A DNA stretch of 37,530 nucleotides from an uncultured Clostridia bacterium (GCA_945980035.1 CAMFQG010000004.1:1-37530); one strand, 5' to 3'; positions 24,431 through 33,528 are shown, counted from the first letter of the stretch. Numbers and translations are program-made. The notes: generated by a model not told the origin, from the sequence alone.

Positions 24431-24571
24431 GAGGGTGGATTCGAAAAGCCCGTATAGAAAACAGTCCTGTGGACTGTTTTTAGGGCGATGGGATTGCAGA
24501 AGCCTTTCCCCTTTACGTGAACACAGGCGGCGAGATTAAAGCTTGTGCATTGATGAGCATAACCCTCTCCC
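24431..24571 (+). repeat. tRNA-derived repeat R3
   Basis: 141 bp, nearly identical to R1. The sequence after it (AAAACAGCAAAAAATGAAA.GTAATACAGAG) is also shared with the sequence after R2, so the R2-R3 duplication extends about 31 bp beyond the repeat. Confidence 0.9.
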
Positions 24572-24725
24572 AAAACAGCAAAAAATGAAATGTAATACAG
24601 AGAGCGATATAGAGAAAAGGGCGGTAAAAGCACATTGCTTTTCAAATTAATTCACAAAAATTATCATAATTGCAATAGCAGAAAATAATACGCATTAACA
24701 TCAGAAATTATTATTTATTGAAAAG

Positions 24726-24770
24726 TTTGCACTAAAGTACATTGTGAAAGAGAAACAAAACTATTAAAAT
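24726..24770 (+). promoter_or_regulatory. Shared regulon box 1 with -10 element
   Basis: TTTGCACTAAAGTACATTG at 24726-24744 and TAAAAT at 24765-24770 (39 nt from box start to -10). The dyad TTGCAC-N11-GTGAAA is partly kept. It controls the DUF4428 operon at 24838. Confidence 0.75.
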
Positions 24771-24837
24771 TATGTTGGGAATAATTAGGGCTTGTGTGAA
24801 ATAAAAATCGAGGAATTATCTGTTTAAGGAGGATTTT

Positions 24838-25845
24838 ATGGGATTATTTGATAAAAAGTATTGTGATGTATGCGGAGAAAAAATTGGTTTACTCGGAAAC
24901 AGAAAGCTTGAGGACGGAAATCTTTGCAAGAATTGTGCAAAGAAACTCTCTCCTTTTTTCAACGAGCGAAGATCATCAACGGTTGATGAAATAAAACAAC
25001 AGCTTGCATATCGTGAAGAAAATAAAAGACAGCTTGCTTGCTTCAACCCGACACGAACATTAGGCACTGACGAAAAGGTATATGTTGATGAAATTAACCG
25101 CAGGTTTATCGTCACCTCATCATCAAACTGGAGAGAGCAGAATCCTGATATTATCGAAATATCTCAGGTTACAAGCTGTAATGTAGATGTCAGAGAAGAC
25201 AGAGATGAAATTATGCATACAGACAATCAGGGTAATGAGGTCAGTTACAATCCCCCCAGATATAAGTATGAATACATATTTAATGTTGAGATAACCGTAA
25301 ATTCTCCTTGGTTTAGTGAAATTAGTTTTGAACTTACAGATTACGGAAACCGTCCTGACAGCAGATATACTGATATTTACCGTGAATATGAGCGTCAGGC
25401 TGATGAACTTAAGAGATTGTTAATGCCTGCTGTGTATGGGAATCAGCAGTTTAACGGTCAGAATTTTCAGCAGAATAATCAGTCTAACTGTCAGATGCCT
25501 TATTGCGAACAGCATAATGTTTATCAGGGACAGGTTTATCAACAACCTCAGCAAGGGTATCAACAGCAGATGGGTATAATCAATCCCGGTATATCAAAGC
25601 AGTATGAAAACAGAAGTATTGGTATGACATGGGTGTGTCCTTCCTGCACAACGCACAATACCGGAAAGTTTTGTTCAAACTGCGGTTATTCACAGACGAA
25701 TCAACAGCCTGTGTCAAACAACAGCAATACAGGTGTACATTCATACAGATGTGATAAATGCGGTTGGATACCCAACGACACACAGAACATTCCTAAATTC
25801 TGTCCGCAGTGCGGTGATGTTTTTGATTTTAATGATGTAAAATAA
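24838..25845 (+). CDS. DUF4428-type zinc-ribbon protein with C-terminal double zinc ribbons
   Basis: 335 aa, no signal peptide. The N-terminal DUF4428-like zinc ribbon (residues 1-45) has CDVCGEKIGLLGN...KLEDGNLCKNCAKKLSP, two CxxC pairs. A central domain (about 62-195) looks like a beta-rich PH-like fold (EKVYVDEINRRFIVTSS, VEITVNSPWFSEISFEL). A Gln/Asn/Tyr-rich linker (about 200-255) is followed by two more zinc ribbons (WVCPSCTTHNTGKFCSNCGYS and YRCDKCGWIP...KFCPQCGDVF). First gene after regulon box 1; AAGGAGG ribosome site. Paralogous in layout to 33609-34496. The molecular role is unknown; a cytoplasmic scaffold or sensor is a guess. Confidence 0.82.
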   Translation: MGLFDKKYCDVCGEKIGLLGNRKLEDGNLCKNCAKKLSPFFNERRSSTVDEIKQQLAYREENKRQLACFNPTRTLGTDEKVYVDEINRRFIVTSSSNWREQNPDIIEISQVTSCNVDVREDRDEIMHTDNQGNEVSYNPPRYKYEYIFNVEITVNSPWFSEISFELTDYGNRPDSRYTDIYREYERQADELKRLLMPAVYGNQQFNGQNFQQNNQSNCQMPYCEQHNVYQGQVYQQPQQGYQQQMGIINPGISKQYENRSIGMTWVCPSCTTHNTGKFCSNCGYSQTNQQPVSNNSNTGVHSYRCDKCGWIPNDTQNIPKFCPQCGDVFDFNDVK

Positions 25846-25847
25846 TA

Positions 25848-26327
25848 ATGAGATTAGTTGTTAAGAATATAATTATTATGTGCTTATTTTCAGTTGTATT
25901 TTCATTGTTTGGTTGTTCGCCTCAGCCTGCAAAAACCGTTTCGGAAATTTCTTCAATCTCAATTACGCAAAACCATATGAACAGGGCATATTGCTATGCC
26001 TTCTCGGCATATGAAGATGATTATAAATATATTTTTAATGCATGGTGTTTTTTAAAAGACGGTGAAAATAGTTCAAAAGAGGTTGATATTCAAAATATCG
26101 AGATAACCAAAGCTGAGTTTTCTGAGTTTGCAAGGCTTAATGAAAAATACGGTTTTGCAGATTACACCAAATGGAATAATAACAAGAAATATAATATTTC
26201 TGACAAAACAACAAACAGCTTCAAGGTGTGCTTTGGCGGCGAAACATTAACGCTGAAAACAGACAATGAGTGCTATGATGCAGTTTATGATTATTTTATA
26301 ACCCTTACAACTAAATACCTTGTTTAG
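25848..26327 (+). CDS. Putative lipoprotein
   Basis: 159 aa. N-terminal signal with lipobox FSLFGC at about residues 19-24, so the mature protein is likely lipid-anchored outside the membrane. The remainder, soluble and mixed alpha/beta (AYCYAFSAYEDDYKYIFNAW...), matches no family I recognise. It starts 2 bp after the DUF4428 gene stop, so it is tightly coupled. Confidence 0.75.
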   Translation: MRLVVKNIIIMCLFSVVFSLFGCSPQPAKTVSEISSISITQNHMNRAYCYAFSAYEDDYKYIFNAWCFLKDGENSSKEVDIQNIEITKAEFSEFARLNEKYGFADYTKWNNNKKYNISDKTTNSFKVCFGGETLTLKTDNECYDAVYDYFITLTTKYLV

Positions 26328-26342
26328 AGATGAAATAATAGT

Positions 26343-26837
26343 ATGTTAAGTTTTTTTAAAAAAATGGATATGAATGAAGAGGACGGCGGAGTTGTACAAA
26401 GAGTCAATACTAATGCTCCGAAAATTATTAAGTCCAAGCAGATAATTATTTTTGAATGTAAATTTTCAACCCTGGCGTTTTTAGATTCGGATGAAGAAAT
26501 AGGAAATCGTGTTTACATATTGGAAGCAAGGCTTGAAAATGAATTTGTGAATGGCAGATATCGCCATCGTTCTCGTTTCGAAAATAATGTAGATGTTAAA
26601 TTTAAAGCAGAGAAATCTTTTATGGAGTGTTTGCAAAGAATAATTGAGGGGCATAATCTTGCAAAAAATAACGGTGTATGCGTTAATGTTAAGGGATTGC
26701 CTGATATGTATGGAGCAAAGTTAATGGTGGATTATGCTTCCGGTGAAAGAATCTATACATCGAATAATCAAGATAATTTCCTTTCCGTAAATGTTATGAA
26801 AGCGATGCTTAGGCTGTTTCGTACACAATTATCATAA
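26343..26837 (+). CDS. Hypothetical protein, third gene of the DUF4428 operon
   Basis: 164 aa, cytoplasmic by appearance, unrecognised. Central part is strand-rich (KQIIIFECKFSTLAFLD, NRVYILEARLENEFVNGRYRHRSRFENNVDVKFKAEKSFMECLQRIIEGHNL), ending with DYASGERIYTSNNQDNFLSVNVMKAMLRLFRTQL. It starts 15 bp after the lipoprotein and is followed by a terminator, which closes the unit. Confidence 0.72.
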   Translation: MLSFFKKMDMNEEDGGVVQRVNTNAPKIIKSKQIIIFECKFSTLAFLDSDEEIGNRVYILEARLENEFVNGRYRHRSRFENNVDVKFKAEKSFMECLQRIIEGHNLAKNNGVCVNVKGLPDMYGAKLMVDYASGERIYTSNNQDNFLSVNVMKAMLRLFRTQLS

Positions 26838-26843
26838 TGAAAG

Positions 26844-26873
26844 ATGTCGCTCTTTTGGGGCGACATTTTTTAT
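26844..26873 (+). terminator. Terminator closing the first box-controlled operon
   Basis: ATGTCGC-9 nt-GCGACAT followed by TTTTTTAT. Confidence 0.85.
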
Positions 26874-26959
26874 AATTATTAATTCCTATGCAAATATAAG
26901 AGGATTGAAATTTGACTTTAATGTGATAAAAATATTTAAGAAGAAAGCGAGGTGTGGCT

Positions 26960-28621
26960 GTGACTAAGATTAACCGAAAAAATGTAATATATGCGATTGG
27001 TGTTGCTGCGTTGCTTGTAATTGCATATTATTCCCGTGCATTCCATACTCAGGTAGATGAACCTGTCCTTAAAATGCTTTTGGTAATGATTAGAAGCGTT
27101 ATTCAGATTTCCCTTGTTATCGGGTGGTGCTCGTCTGTCGGAACAAGAATTATCAATAAACAGGTTAGACATTACCTCATAGCGGTTGGCATATTGCTGG
27201 CGTTTTGGCTTATTTTGAGAACCTGCAAATGGGAGTTTATTGCCCAAAACGGCACACATTTAGGGCGTTACCTATGGTATGCCTATTATATCCCCATGGT
27301 GTTTGTCCCTCTTTTGGGTGTGTTCATTATCGACCATATCGGTAAGGCTGAAAACTATAAAACGCCACGCTATATGAAATATCTATATATACCTGCAGTA
27401 CTGCTTGTGCTTTCGGTATTTACAAATGACTTGCATCAGTGTGTTTTTTCCTTTCCAAACGGAATTGAATACGGCGAATCCGATTATAATTATCAGGCGT
27501 TGTATTTCATAGCGATGGCTTGGTTTATCCTTCTGGGTATTTACTTTGTGGTAATGCTGATAAAAAAGAGCCGAGTACCCGGAAGCAAGAGCTTTCAAAA
27601 GCTCCCTGCAGTAATTCTGGGGATTTCCATAATCTTTTGGGTGTTGTATTGTATGCAGATAGTGAGCGGTGATTTGGCGGCCATTGACTGCATAATGATT
27701 ATTTCCCTTTTGGAAAGTGCAATTCAAAGCGGTCTTATTCCCTCCAATACAAGTTATAACGAACTGTTCCGCAGTTCAACGGTATCCGCACAGATTGTTG
27801 ATACCAATTATCAGCCCTTTATGGTTTCAGGTACGGCAACAGCACTAACTGAGGATGTGATGAAAAGTGCCAAATCCGAACCTGTTGACTTGGGAGATAC
27901 AATACTGCACAGCAAAACAATTACAGGCGGTTATGTTCTTTGGCAGGACGATGTAAAACAAATTAAAGAGCTCATAGAGGAACTTCGTTACACCCGGGAA
28001 AGACTGGGAGAAAACAACGAATTGCTGAGAGCGGAGCTGGAATTGAAAGAAAACCGTGCCAGGACGGAAGAAAAAAGCCGTTTATATGACCGAATTGCCA
28101 AAGAAGTCGCACCTCAGCTTGCGAAAGCAGAAGAATTGTTGGATCTTGCAGAGTGTGAACCGGAGCAAGTGAAAAGCGTAATTTCAAAAATTTCCGTAAT
28201 TTGTGCGTACATAAAGCGTCGAGGTAATCTCCTTTTGCTTCAAGAGGAAAGCAATATAATCCCTGCAAGGGAACTTGAATACTGTATCAGGGAGTCCCTT
28301 GATAATTTACGGCTTGGGGACATTTTTACATCCTTTGACAGTAAATGTGACGGAGAACTTAAGTTGGAATACGCAGTGGTTGCTTTTGATTTTTATGAAA
28401 ATATCATCGAAAGACTGCTTGACGATGCAACCGCTATGCTGATACATCTTGACAGCAAGGGCGGGATTATAAAAATGCGGTTACAGATAGGATGCAACGA
28501 AGATATTGCCGAGCATACATTGTCAGAGCTGTCTGTACCCTGCGGAAATTTTGAGTGGGATATTCAAGACGAGGATGTCACCGTTACTTTGCTTATTTCA
28601 GAGGGAGGTGGCGACAAATGA
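26960..28621 (+). CDS. 7-TM sensor protein of a two-component operon, kinase core degenerate
   Basis: 553 aa from the GTG at 26960 (AGCGAGG 7 bases upstream; the ORF-track GTG at 26954 is too close to it). Seven hydrophobic segments in residues 8-240 resemble the HisKA_7TM sensor region, including its TNDLHQCVF motif. A coiled coil follows (about 330-375, IKELIEELRYTRERLGENNELLRAELELKENRARTEEKSRLYDRIAKEV). At the usual phospho-His position the sequence reads RLYDRIAKEVAPQL, without His, and no N- or G-box ATPase motif is visible in the last 170 residues. It overlaps the true kinase by ATGA. Likely a signal-input pseudokinase partner. No regulon box lies upstream; a weak TTGACT lies at 26912. 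Confidence 0.82.
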   Translation: MTKINRKNVIYAIGVAALLVIAYYSRAFHTQVDEPVLKMLLVMIRSVIQISLVIGWCSSVGTRIINKQVRHYLIAVGILLAFWLILRTCKWEFIAQNGTHLGRYLWYAYYIPMVFVPLLGVFIIDHIGKAENYKTPRYMKYLYIPAVLLVLSVFTNDLHQCVFSFPNGIEYGESDYNYQALYFIAMAWFILLGIYFVVMLIKKSRVPGSKSFQKLPAVILGISIIFWVLYCMQIVSGDLAAIDCIMIISLLESAIQSGLIPSNTSYNELFRSSTVSAQIVDTNYQPFMVSGTATALTEDVMKSAKSEPVDLGDTILHSKTITGGYVLWQDDVKQIKELIEELRYTRERLGENNELLRAELELKENRARTEEKSRLYDRIAKEVAPQLAKAEELLDLAECEPEQVKSVISKISVICAYIKRRGNLLLLQEESNIIPARELEYCIRESLDNLRLGDIFTSFDSKCDGELKLEYAVVAFDFYENIIERLLDDATAMLIHLDSKGGIIKMRLQIGCNEDIAEHTLSELSVPCGNFEWDIQDEDVTVTLLISEGGGDK

Positions 28622-29901
28622 TAGGCTTTTGTGATTTGCATTATGCAGTAAAGTCAATCTTTCTTGTAGTAACATTTGTTGCGGTTTGTTCAAGCATCTG
28701 CCTGTTGCCTCGTGTTTTCAGCAGAAAAAAGCTGATGCCGAAGCTACTTGTTCCCCTTTGCTTTTTGCTCAGCGGAGCAATGCTGATTTTGTTTGCAGCT
28801 CAGGTAAAATCGGCTCATCCCTCTTGGCATATATCTCCGATTATAGAGAGTGTTACAGAATTGCCGGTAATACTTCCGATTTTACTACTGCTTGCTGTCA
28901 TTACTACGCTTTTGACGATTGTGATTAAGGAAATAAAATTTGAAAAGAACTCAATTACCCGTTCATCAGTTAAGGAAAGTCTTGATTCTCTTAACACCGG
29001 TCTTTGCTTTGCCTACAAAAACGGTATGGTAATGCTTATAAATCACCGAATGAACAATTTGAGCCACACAATATTCGGCAGAAATTTACAGAATGTCAAT
29101 GCTTTTTGGGAAAACTTGAGTAACGGTGAAATACAGTCAGGTGTAACAAGGCTGTCTATGGGGGCAAATCCGTCTTTGCGTTTGCCTGATGAAAGGGTGT
29201 GGACTTTCTCCCGTAAAGTGATTGACGGTATTACCCAGCTCACAGCGGCAGAAACAACAAAGCTTAATAAACTTACGGAAGAACTGAAAGAAAAGAACGC
29301 AGAGCTTACTGTTATGAATGAACGTCTGCGTAAGTACGGCGAGAATGTAGATAAGCTTACACGTGAAAAAGAGCGTTTGGAAACAAAAGTCCGTATTCAC
29401 CGAGAGCTTGGGCAGGCGTTGCTTTTGACGCGTCGATATTTACAGGTAGACAGTGATAATACTCAGGAACTGCTTAATATTTTGAAGCGTAACATAGCAA
29501 TGCTCCGTTTGGAATCGGAAAGCCTGAAAAATGACGAGCCACTAATAATGCTTATGAAAGCCGCACACTCCGCCGGAATTGAAGTGCTTATCACCGGACA
29601 GACGCCTAAGCAGGAAGATGCAAACCGACTGTTTTTTGAAGCTGCTACAGAAGCCCTTACCAATGCAGTGCGACACGCCGATGCAAAAAAGCTTTGTGTT
29701 GAGTTGACGGAAGATGACAAAGCATATTTCGTTTATTTTACTAATGACGGCAGTAAGCCACAGAATAAAATTGTAGAGGGTGGCGGTCTTGGCTCTCTCA
29801 GACTAAAAACAGAACAAATCGGCGGGACAATGGAAGTGCTGTATCAACCGGAATTTGTCCTGAAAATAACCGTTCCAAAGAAAAGAGGTGACGTCCTATG
29901 A
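28618..29901 (+). CDS. Histidine kinase with H-box and HATPase domain
   Basis: 427 aa from the ATG at 28618 (GAGGGAGGTGGCG upstream, ATGA overlap with the previous gene); the ORF-track start is 63 bases early. Three TM segments (about 13-30, 42-61, 83-104), a PAS-like region (about 118-205), a coiled coil (about 210-255), then the H-box ETKVRIHRELGQALL (H261) of the LuxR-partner (HisKA_3-like) type. The HATPase follows, with N-box EAATEALTNAVRHADA (N349) and G-box EGGGLGSLRLKTEQIGG (about 387-403). Presumably it phosphorylates the response regulator next to it and may act with the 7-TM protein as a mixed complex. Confidence 0.88.
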   Translation: MIGFCDLHYAVKSIFLVVTFVAVCSSICLLPRVFSRKKLMPKLLVPLCFLLSGAMLILFAAQVKSAHPSWHISPIIESVTELPVILPILLLLAVITTLLTIVIKEIKFEKNSITRSSVKESLDSLNTGLCFAYKNGMVMLINHRMNNLSHTIFGRNLQNVNAFWENLSNGEIQSGVTRLSMGANPSLRLPDERVWTFSRKVIDGITQLTAAETTKLNKLTEELKEKNAELTVMNERLRKYGENVDKLTREKERLETKVRIHRELGQALLLTRRYLQVDSDNTQELLNILKRNIAMLRLESESLKNDEPLIMLMKAAHSAGIEVLITGQTPKQEDANRLFFEAATEALTNAVRHADAKKLCVELTEDDKAYFVYFTNDGSKPQNKIVEGGGLGSLRLKTEQIGGTMEVLYQPEFVLKITVPKKRGDVL

Positions 29902-30521
29902 TAAATGTGCTTATTGTTGAAGATGATCCTATGGCAAGGCAGCTTCTTGAAATATACATAAACACAAGCGAAAAGTATAACCACATTCAGTCCGTAGAAA
30001 GTGCGGCGCTGGCGGAGTTTTGCTGTCGAACAAATAAAGTAGATGTTGTTTTGATGGATGTCTGTACGGCTATGAACGCAAGTGGTCTTGACGCTGCCGA
30101 AAAAATCAAAAAGAGCTTTCCTGACACAAAGGTCATTATTATAACCAGCCAGCCTGAGTGCAGTTTTATTGACAGAGCGCACAAAGTGGGCGTTGACAGC
30201 TTTTGGTACAAAAGCTCCGCAGCAGAAGAAATACTGTCTGTTTTGGATCGCACAATGGCGGGAGAACAGGTGTATCCGGAATCCGCCCCATCCCTTAAGC
30301 TGGGAAATACATTTAGTGAAAATCTTACCGACCGTGAGCTTGAGGTTCTGCGGGAATTAGTGGCAGGTGAGTCGGATGCCGCTATTGCAGAAAAACTGTT
30401 TATGTCTTTGCGGACAGTAAAAGGGCATATTCAGAGTATGAGGGAAAAAACAGGGTTCAGAAACCGCACAGAGCTTGCTGTCCGAGCAAGAGAAAGCGGC
30501 TTGATAATTAACAATAAATAA
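29898..30521 (+). CDS. NarL/LuxR-family response regulator
   Basis: 207 aa. Receiver domain (1-120) with acidic pocket EDD (8-10), phospho-acceptor D54 (VVLMDVC), Thr/Ser (IITS) and conserved Lys (FWYKSS). LuxR-type HTH (about 143-205): NLTDRELEVLRELVAGESDAAIAEKLFMSLRTVKGHIQSMREKTGFRNRTELA. It overlaps the kinase by ATGA. It is the best candidate to bind the TTTGCAC box found at four promoters nearby. NarL-type regulators bind short dyads around the -35 region, which fits the box position. Confidence 0.92.
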   Translation: MINVLIVEDDPMARQLLEIYINTSEKYNHIQSVESAALAEFCCRTNKVDVVLMDVCTAMNASGLDAAEKIKKSFPDTKVIIITSQPECSFIDRAHKVGVDSFWYKSSAAEEILSVLDRTMAGEQVYPESAPSLKLGNTFSENLTDRELEVLRELVAGESDAAIAEKLFMSLRTVKGHIQSMREKTGFRNRTELAVRARESGLIINNK

Positions 30522-30539
30522 TCAATATTCACACATAAA

Positions 30540-30573
30540 GTGTCGTCTGAAAAGACGGCACTATTTTCTTTCA
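30540..30573 (+). terminator. Terminator of the two-component operon
   Basis: GTGTCGTCT-GAAA-AGACGGCAC (9 bp, one G-U) followed by TATTTTCTTTC. Confidence 0.82.
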
Positions 30574-30581
30574 ATGAAAAG

Positions 30582-30626
30582 TTTGCACTAAAGTACGATG
30601 TGCAAGTATAGAGGAAGTTATATAAT
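30582..30626 (+). promoter_or_regulatory. Shared regulon box 2 with -10 element
   Basis: TTTGCACTAAAGTACGATG at 30582-30600 and TATAAT at 30621-30626 (39 nt). This is the most symmetric copy, TTGCAC-N11-GTGCAA perfect. It controls the BspA-like gene at 30700. Confidence 0.8.
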
Positions 30627-30699
30627 GATGTTGGGGCAAGGAGATATTTGCCCTTAACCGATACTACATATTGTATAAAAAAGTTGAAAGGAGTTACTT

Positions 30700-33282
30700 A
30701 TGAAAAAGGTTATTTCATTATTCCTGTCGTTAATGATGCTTTTTAGCGTTATGATAGGACACACAATTACTGCGCATGCAGAAGATCAAATCACTACAAT
30801 CGAAGTTAATAGCGTACAAGCACCATATATCGGTGCAACTATCAAAGATTTGTGTTTCTTCTCCGTTCCCGAATGGGCGGATTATAGCGGATACAGCAGC
30901 GATTTTACTAAGTGTATGCTTTGGTTCGATTTGGATTCCGCAAATCCTGATAAAGCACTTCCTGTAGATGCCGTTTGCGTAGAGGGACACCAATATAGTG
31001 TGTCTGTAAGATTAATTACTAATACAGGTTGTAGTTTTGCATCATCACCAAAGGCGTATCTTAACAGCAAAGCTGCTTCCACAAGTTCATATCTCGGTAG
31101 AAACCCAAGTGTTTGTCTTGCAGTGGATTATACCTTCCCTAAATTAACAAAGGAACGTATTGACAATGTAAATGCTTTCTTTGAGTTTGGGGAATTTACT
31201 AAGGGCGTTACTGTAAATGGCACTTCCACCCTTGTTAATGGTAATATGGTAAATACTGTTACAACCGGTTGGTTCCACAATGGTACGGCTGTGCAGGTGG
31301 ATACAACAGTTACATATGGTAACTGGGGATTTGTAATAGGTATGGTTGCGTCTGATTCTTACTATTTTGATGAATCCTCCACCATTACTATTGATGGCAA
31401 GAAGTTGAATCCGACAAATATTTTTTCAAACGGTAAGGCTGCGTTCTTCCGTTCGGCAGATGATTTCTTCACCGTTCCATGCACTCATAACTATTCATCA
31501 AGTTGGTCATATGACAGCACTACTCACTGGAAACAATGTTCCATTTGCAACGACAAGGGCGAATTAAATGCTCATACTTACGGTGCAGGTATAACAGAGG
31601 GTGATGTTACAACATATACATGCTCAGAATGTGGATACAAAAAAGTTGACAAATATATCGAAAACGGTTTCCGTTATGCTGATGTTGACGGCGGTGTTCA
31701 GGTGGTTACATATAAAGGAAACGATGTAAACGTAAATGTTCCTGATGTTTTAGGCGGTAAAAAGGTTGTCAGCATAGGCGACTATGCATTTGCCACGGCA
31801 AAAAACAAAGCCTCTATCAAGAGTATCACACTTCCATCTACCGTTACCTCTATCGGTAAAAATGCCTTTAATGGCTGTACTGCACTGACAAGCGTAAATA
31901 TTCCTTCAGGTGTAACAAGAATTGAAAATGAAACTTTCTTTGGTTGCGAAAGCTTGGGAAATATTGCTATTCCATACGGTGTTACTTTCATAGGAACCAG
32001 CGCTTTCCAAGGCTGCGGAATTTCTTCCGTTGTTATTCCTTGTAGCGTAAATACAATCAAATCACGGGCTTTCCGTGGATGTAACAATCTCGGCAGTGTT
32101 GTTGTTCCGGATTCTGTTACAACCCTTGAAACCGGTGCCTTTATCAGTTGTAAAGAACTGAAAACAGCAGTTATCGGAGACAGAGTTACAATAATTCCTG
32201 ATTCCGTTTTTGATGCCAGCAACGCATTGGAAAGCCTTACACTTCCTGCCGGTTTAACCTCTATCGGCAAATATAATCTTGATAATAAATCAAACTTTAC
32301 TAAGATTTATTTCAGAGGTACACAGGCACAGTGGAATGCAGTTAAAATTGGAACTTATAATACTAACTCTGCTACTGTCGAATATAATTACACAACAAAA
32401 ACAGATGTTGGACAGCATAAGTACAGTAAGTTAACTACAATTGCTCCCACCTGCATAGATGAAGGCTATACGCTAAATGTCTGCGAGGGTTGCTCAGACA
32501 GCTTCAAGACAGATATAACAGCAGCTACAGGTATTCATTCCTATAACAGCGGTGTGTTTACAAAAGAGGTAACCTGCACAGAAGACGGTGAAAAGGTACA
32601 TTCCTGTAATGTCTGCGGTGATAGTTACTCCGAAACAGTAGAGAAAACAGGTCACAAAACTGCTGCAACAACAACACCGGCAACTACTACTGAAGACGGA
32701 AAAATTGTTGAGGCTTGTACAATCTGTGATGAAATCATTTCCACCACAGATATTCCAAAGATTTCAAAAGTTTGGCTTTCTACAACATTCTACACATATA
32801 AAGGCAAGGTTAGAACTCCAAGCGTAACGGCTACAGACAGCGAGATGAAGTCACTTATAAAGAATACCGACTATACTGTTGAACGCGCAAGTGGCAGAAA
32901 GAATGTAGGCAAGTACGCAATAAAGGTTACATTTATGGGTAATTACAGCGGTACACAGACACTGTATTTCACAATCGCGCCTAAGACAAGTGCCATTTCA
33001 AAAGTGAAAGCAAAATCGAAAGGCTTCACATTTAAGTGGAAGAAGCAGAACACGCAAACAACAGGCTATGAAATTCAGTATAGTAAATCAAGTAAATTTA
33101 AAAAAGCTATAACAGAAACAATAAGCAAGAATGCTAAAAGATCCAAAACCGTTTCTAATCTTAAAGCACAGAAAAAGTATTATATTCATGTTCGCACCTA
33201 CAAGACGGTAAAGATTGACGGCGTAGCTACGAAAATTTACTCATCCTGGAGCAAGTCAAAAGAAGTAAAAACAAAGAAATAA
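30700..33282 (+). CDS. Large secreted BspA-like LRR surface protein
   Basis: 860 aa. The signal peptide is residues 1-27 (ITAHA). The N-terminal domain (about 30-265) is unrecognised. A first Cys-paired unit follows (HNYSSSWSYDSTTHWKQCSICND...YTCSECGY). LRR_5/BspA repeats (about 335-560) come next, with units like ITLPSTVTSIGKNAFNGCTALTSVNIPSGV. Three further repeats with C-x2-C pairs (CEGCSDSF, CNVCGDSY, CTICDEI; about 575-690) precede an Ig-like domain and a C-terminal fibronectin type III-like domain (about 765-860, SKGFTFKWKKQNTQTTGYEIQYS). There is no dockerin or LPXTG. Likely an adhesin-like protein. Single gene behind regulon box 2, directly after the two-component operon. Ribosome site AAAGGAG. 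Confidence 0.88.
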   Translation: MKKVISLFLSLMMLFSVMIGHTITAHAEDQITTIEVNSVQAPYIGATIKDLCFFSVPEWADYSGYSSDFTKCMLWFDLDSANPDKALPVDAVCVEGHQYSVSVRLITNTGCSFASSPKAYLNSKAASTSSYLGRNPSVCLAVDYTFPKLTKERIDNVNAFFEFGEFTKGVTVNGTSTLVNGNMVNTVTTGWFHNGTAVQVDTTVTYGNWGFVIGMVASDSYYFDESSTITIDGKKLNPTNIFSNGKAAFFRSADDFFTVPCTHNYSSSWSYDSTTHWKQCSICNDKGELNAHTYGAGITEGDVTTYTCSECGYKKVDKYIENGFRYADVDGGVQVVTYKGNDVNVNVPDVLGGKKVVSIGDYAFATAKNKASIKSITLPSTVTSIGKNAFNGCTALTSVNIPSGVTRIENETFFGCESLGNIAIPYGVTFIGTSAFQGCGISSVVIPCSVNTIKSRAFRGCNNLGSVVVPDSVTTLETGAFISCKELKTAVIGDRVTIIPDSVFDASNALESLTLPAGLTSIGKYNLDNKSNFTKIYFRGTQAQWNAVKIGTYNTNSATVEYNYTTKTDVGQHKYSKLTTIAPTCIDEGYTLNVCEGCSDSFKTDITAATGIHSYNSGVFTKEVTCTEDGEKVHSCNVCGDSYSETVEKTGHKTAATTTPATTTEDGKIVEACTICDEIISTTDIPKISKVWLSTTFYTYKGKVRTPSVTATDSEMKSLIKNTDYTVERASGRKNVGKYAIKVTFMGNYSGTQTLYFTIAPKTSAISKVKAKSKGFTFKWKKQNTQTTGYEIQYSKSSKFKKAITETISKNAKRSKTVSNLKAQKKYYIHVRTYKTVKIDGVATKIYSSWSKSKEVKTKK

Positions 33283-33304
33283 CAGTACATTTTTTTACAA
33301 CAAG

Positions 33305-33336
33305 ACGGTAGTGGAATTTCCGCTACCGTTTTCTTA
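33305..33336 (+). terminator. Terminator of the BspA-like gene
   Basis: ACGGTAG...CTACCGT stem continuing inward (GGAA/TTCC), followed by TTTTCTTATTT. Confidence 0.85.
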
Positions 33337-33447
33337 TTTGATAGTAAACTTCAAATAATTGACAAATTTGTCAGTAATCGGAAAATGATTTTATGTTACC
33401 GTTAATTCATCTTATCATCCTATCAAACAAAAAATAATTTATATTGC

Positions 33448-33520
33448 CCGCTCAGTTGCGCCCTGCGTGCGCACGAGCGATGGCTAAAGAAAGCGCACGC
33501 ATATGGTGCGCTTTCTTGTG
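33448..33520 (+). other. GC-rich structured intergenic element
   Basis: A GC-rich island in AT-rich DNA. CGCTC...GAGCG encloses GCGCCCTGCGTGCGC, followed by a perfect 12-bp hairpin AAGAAAGCGCAC-GCATATG-GTGCGCTTTCTT. No T-run, so not a normal terminator. No coding frame. The rest of the 33337-33528 gap shows nothing else. Confidence 0.55.
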
Positions 33521-33528
33521 TCGTAATG

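Noticed and set aside
23184-24571. CRISPR-like array from three repeats
   Set aside because: Units are 141-233 bp, spacers irregular and gene-bearing, no cas genes.
26911-26939. SigmaA promoter for the two-component operon
   Set aside because: TTGACT is present but no good -10 lies at 16-18 nt; too weak to list as a feature.
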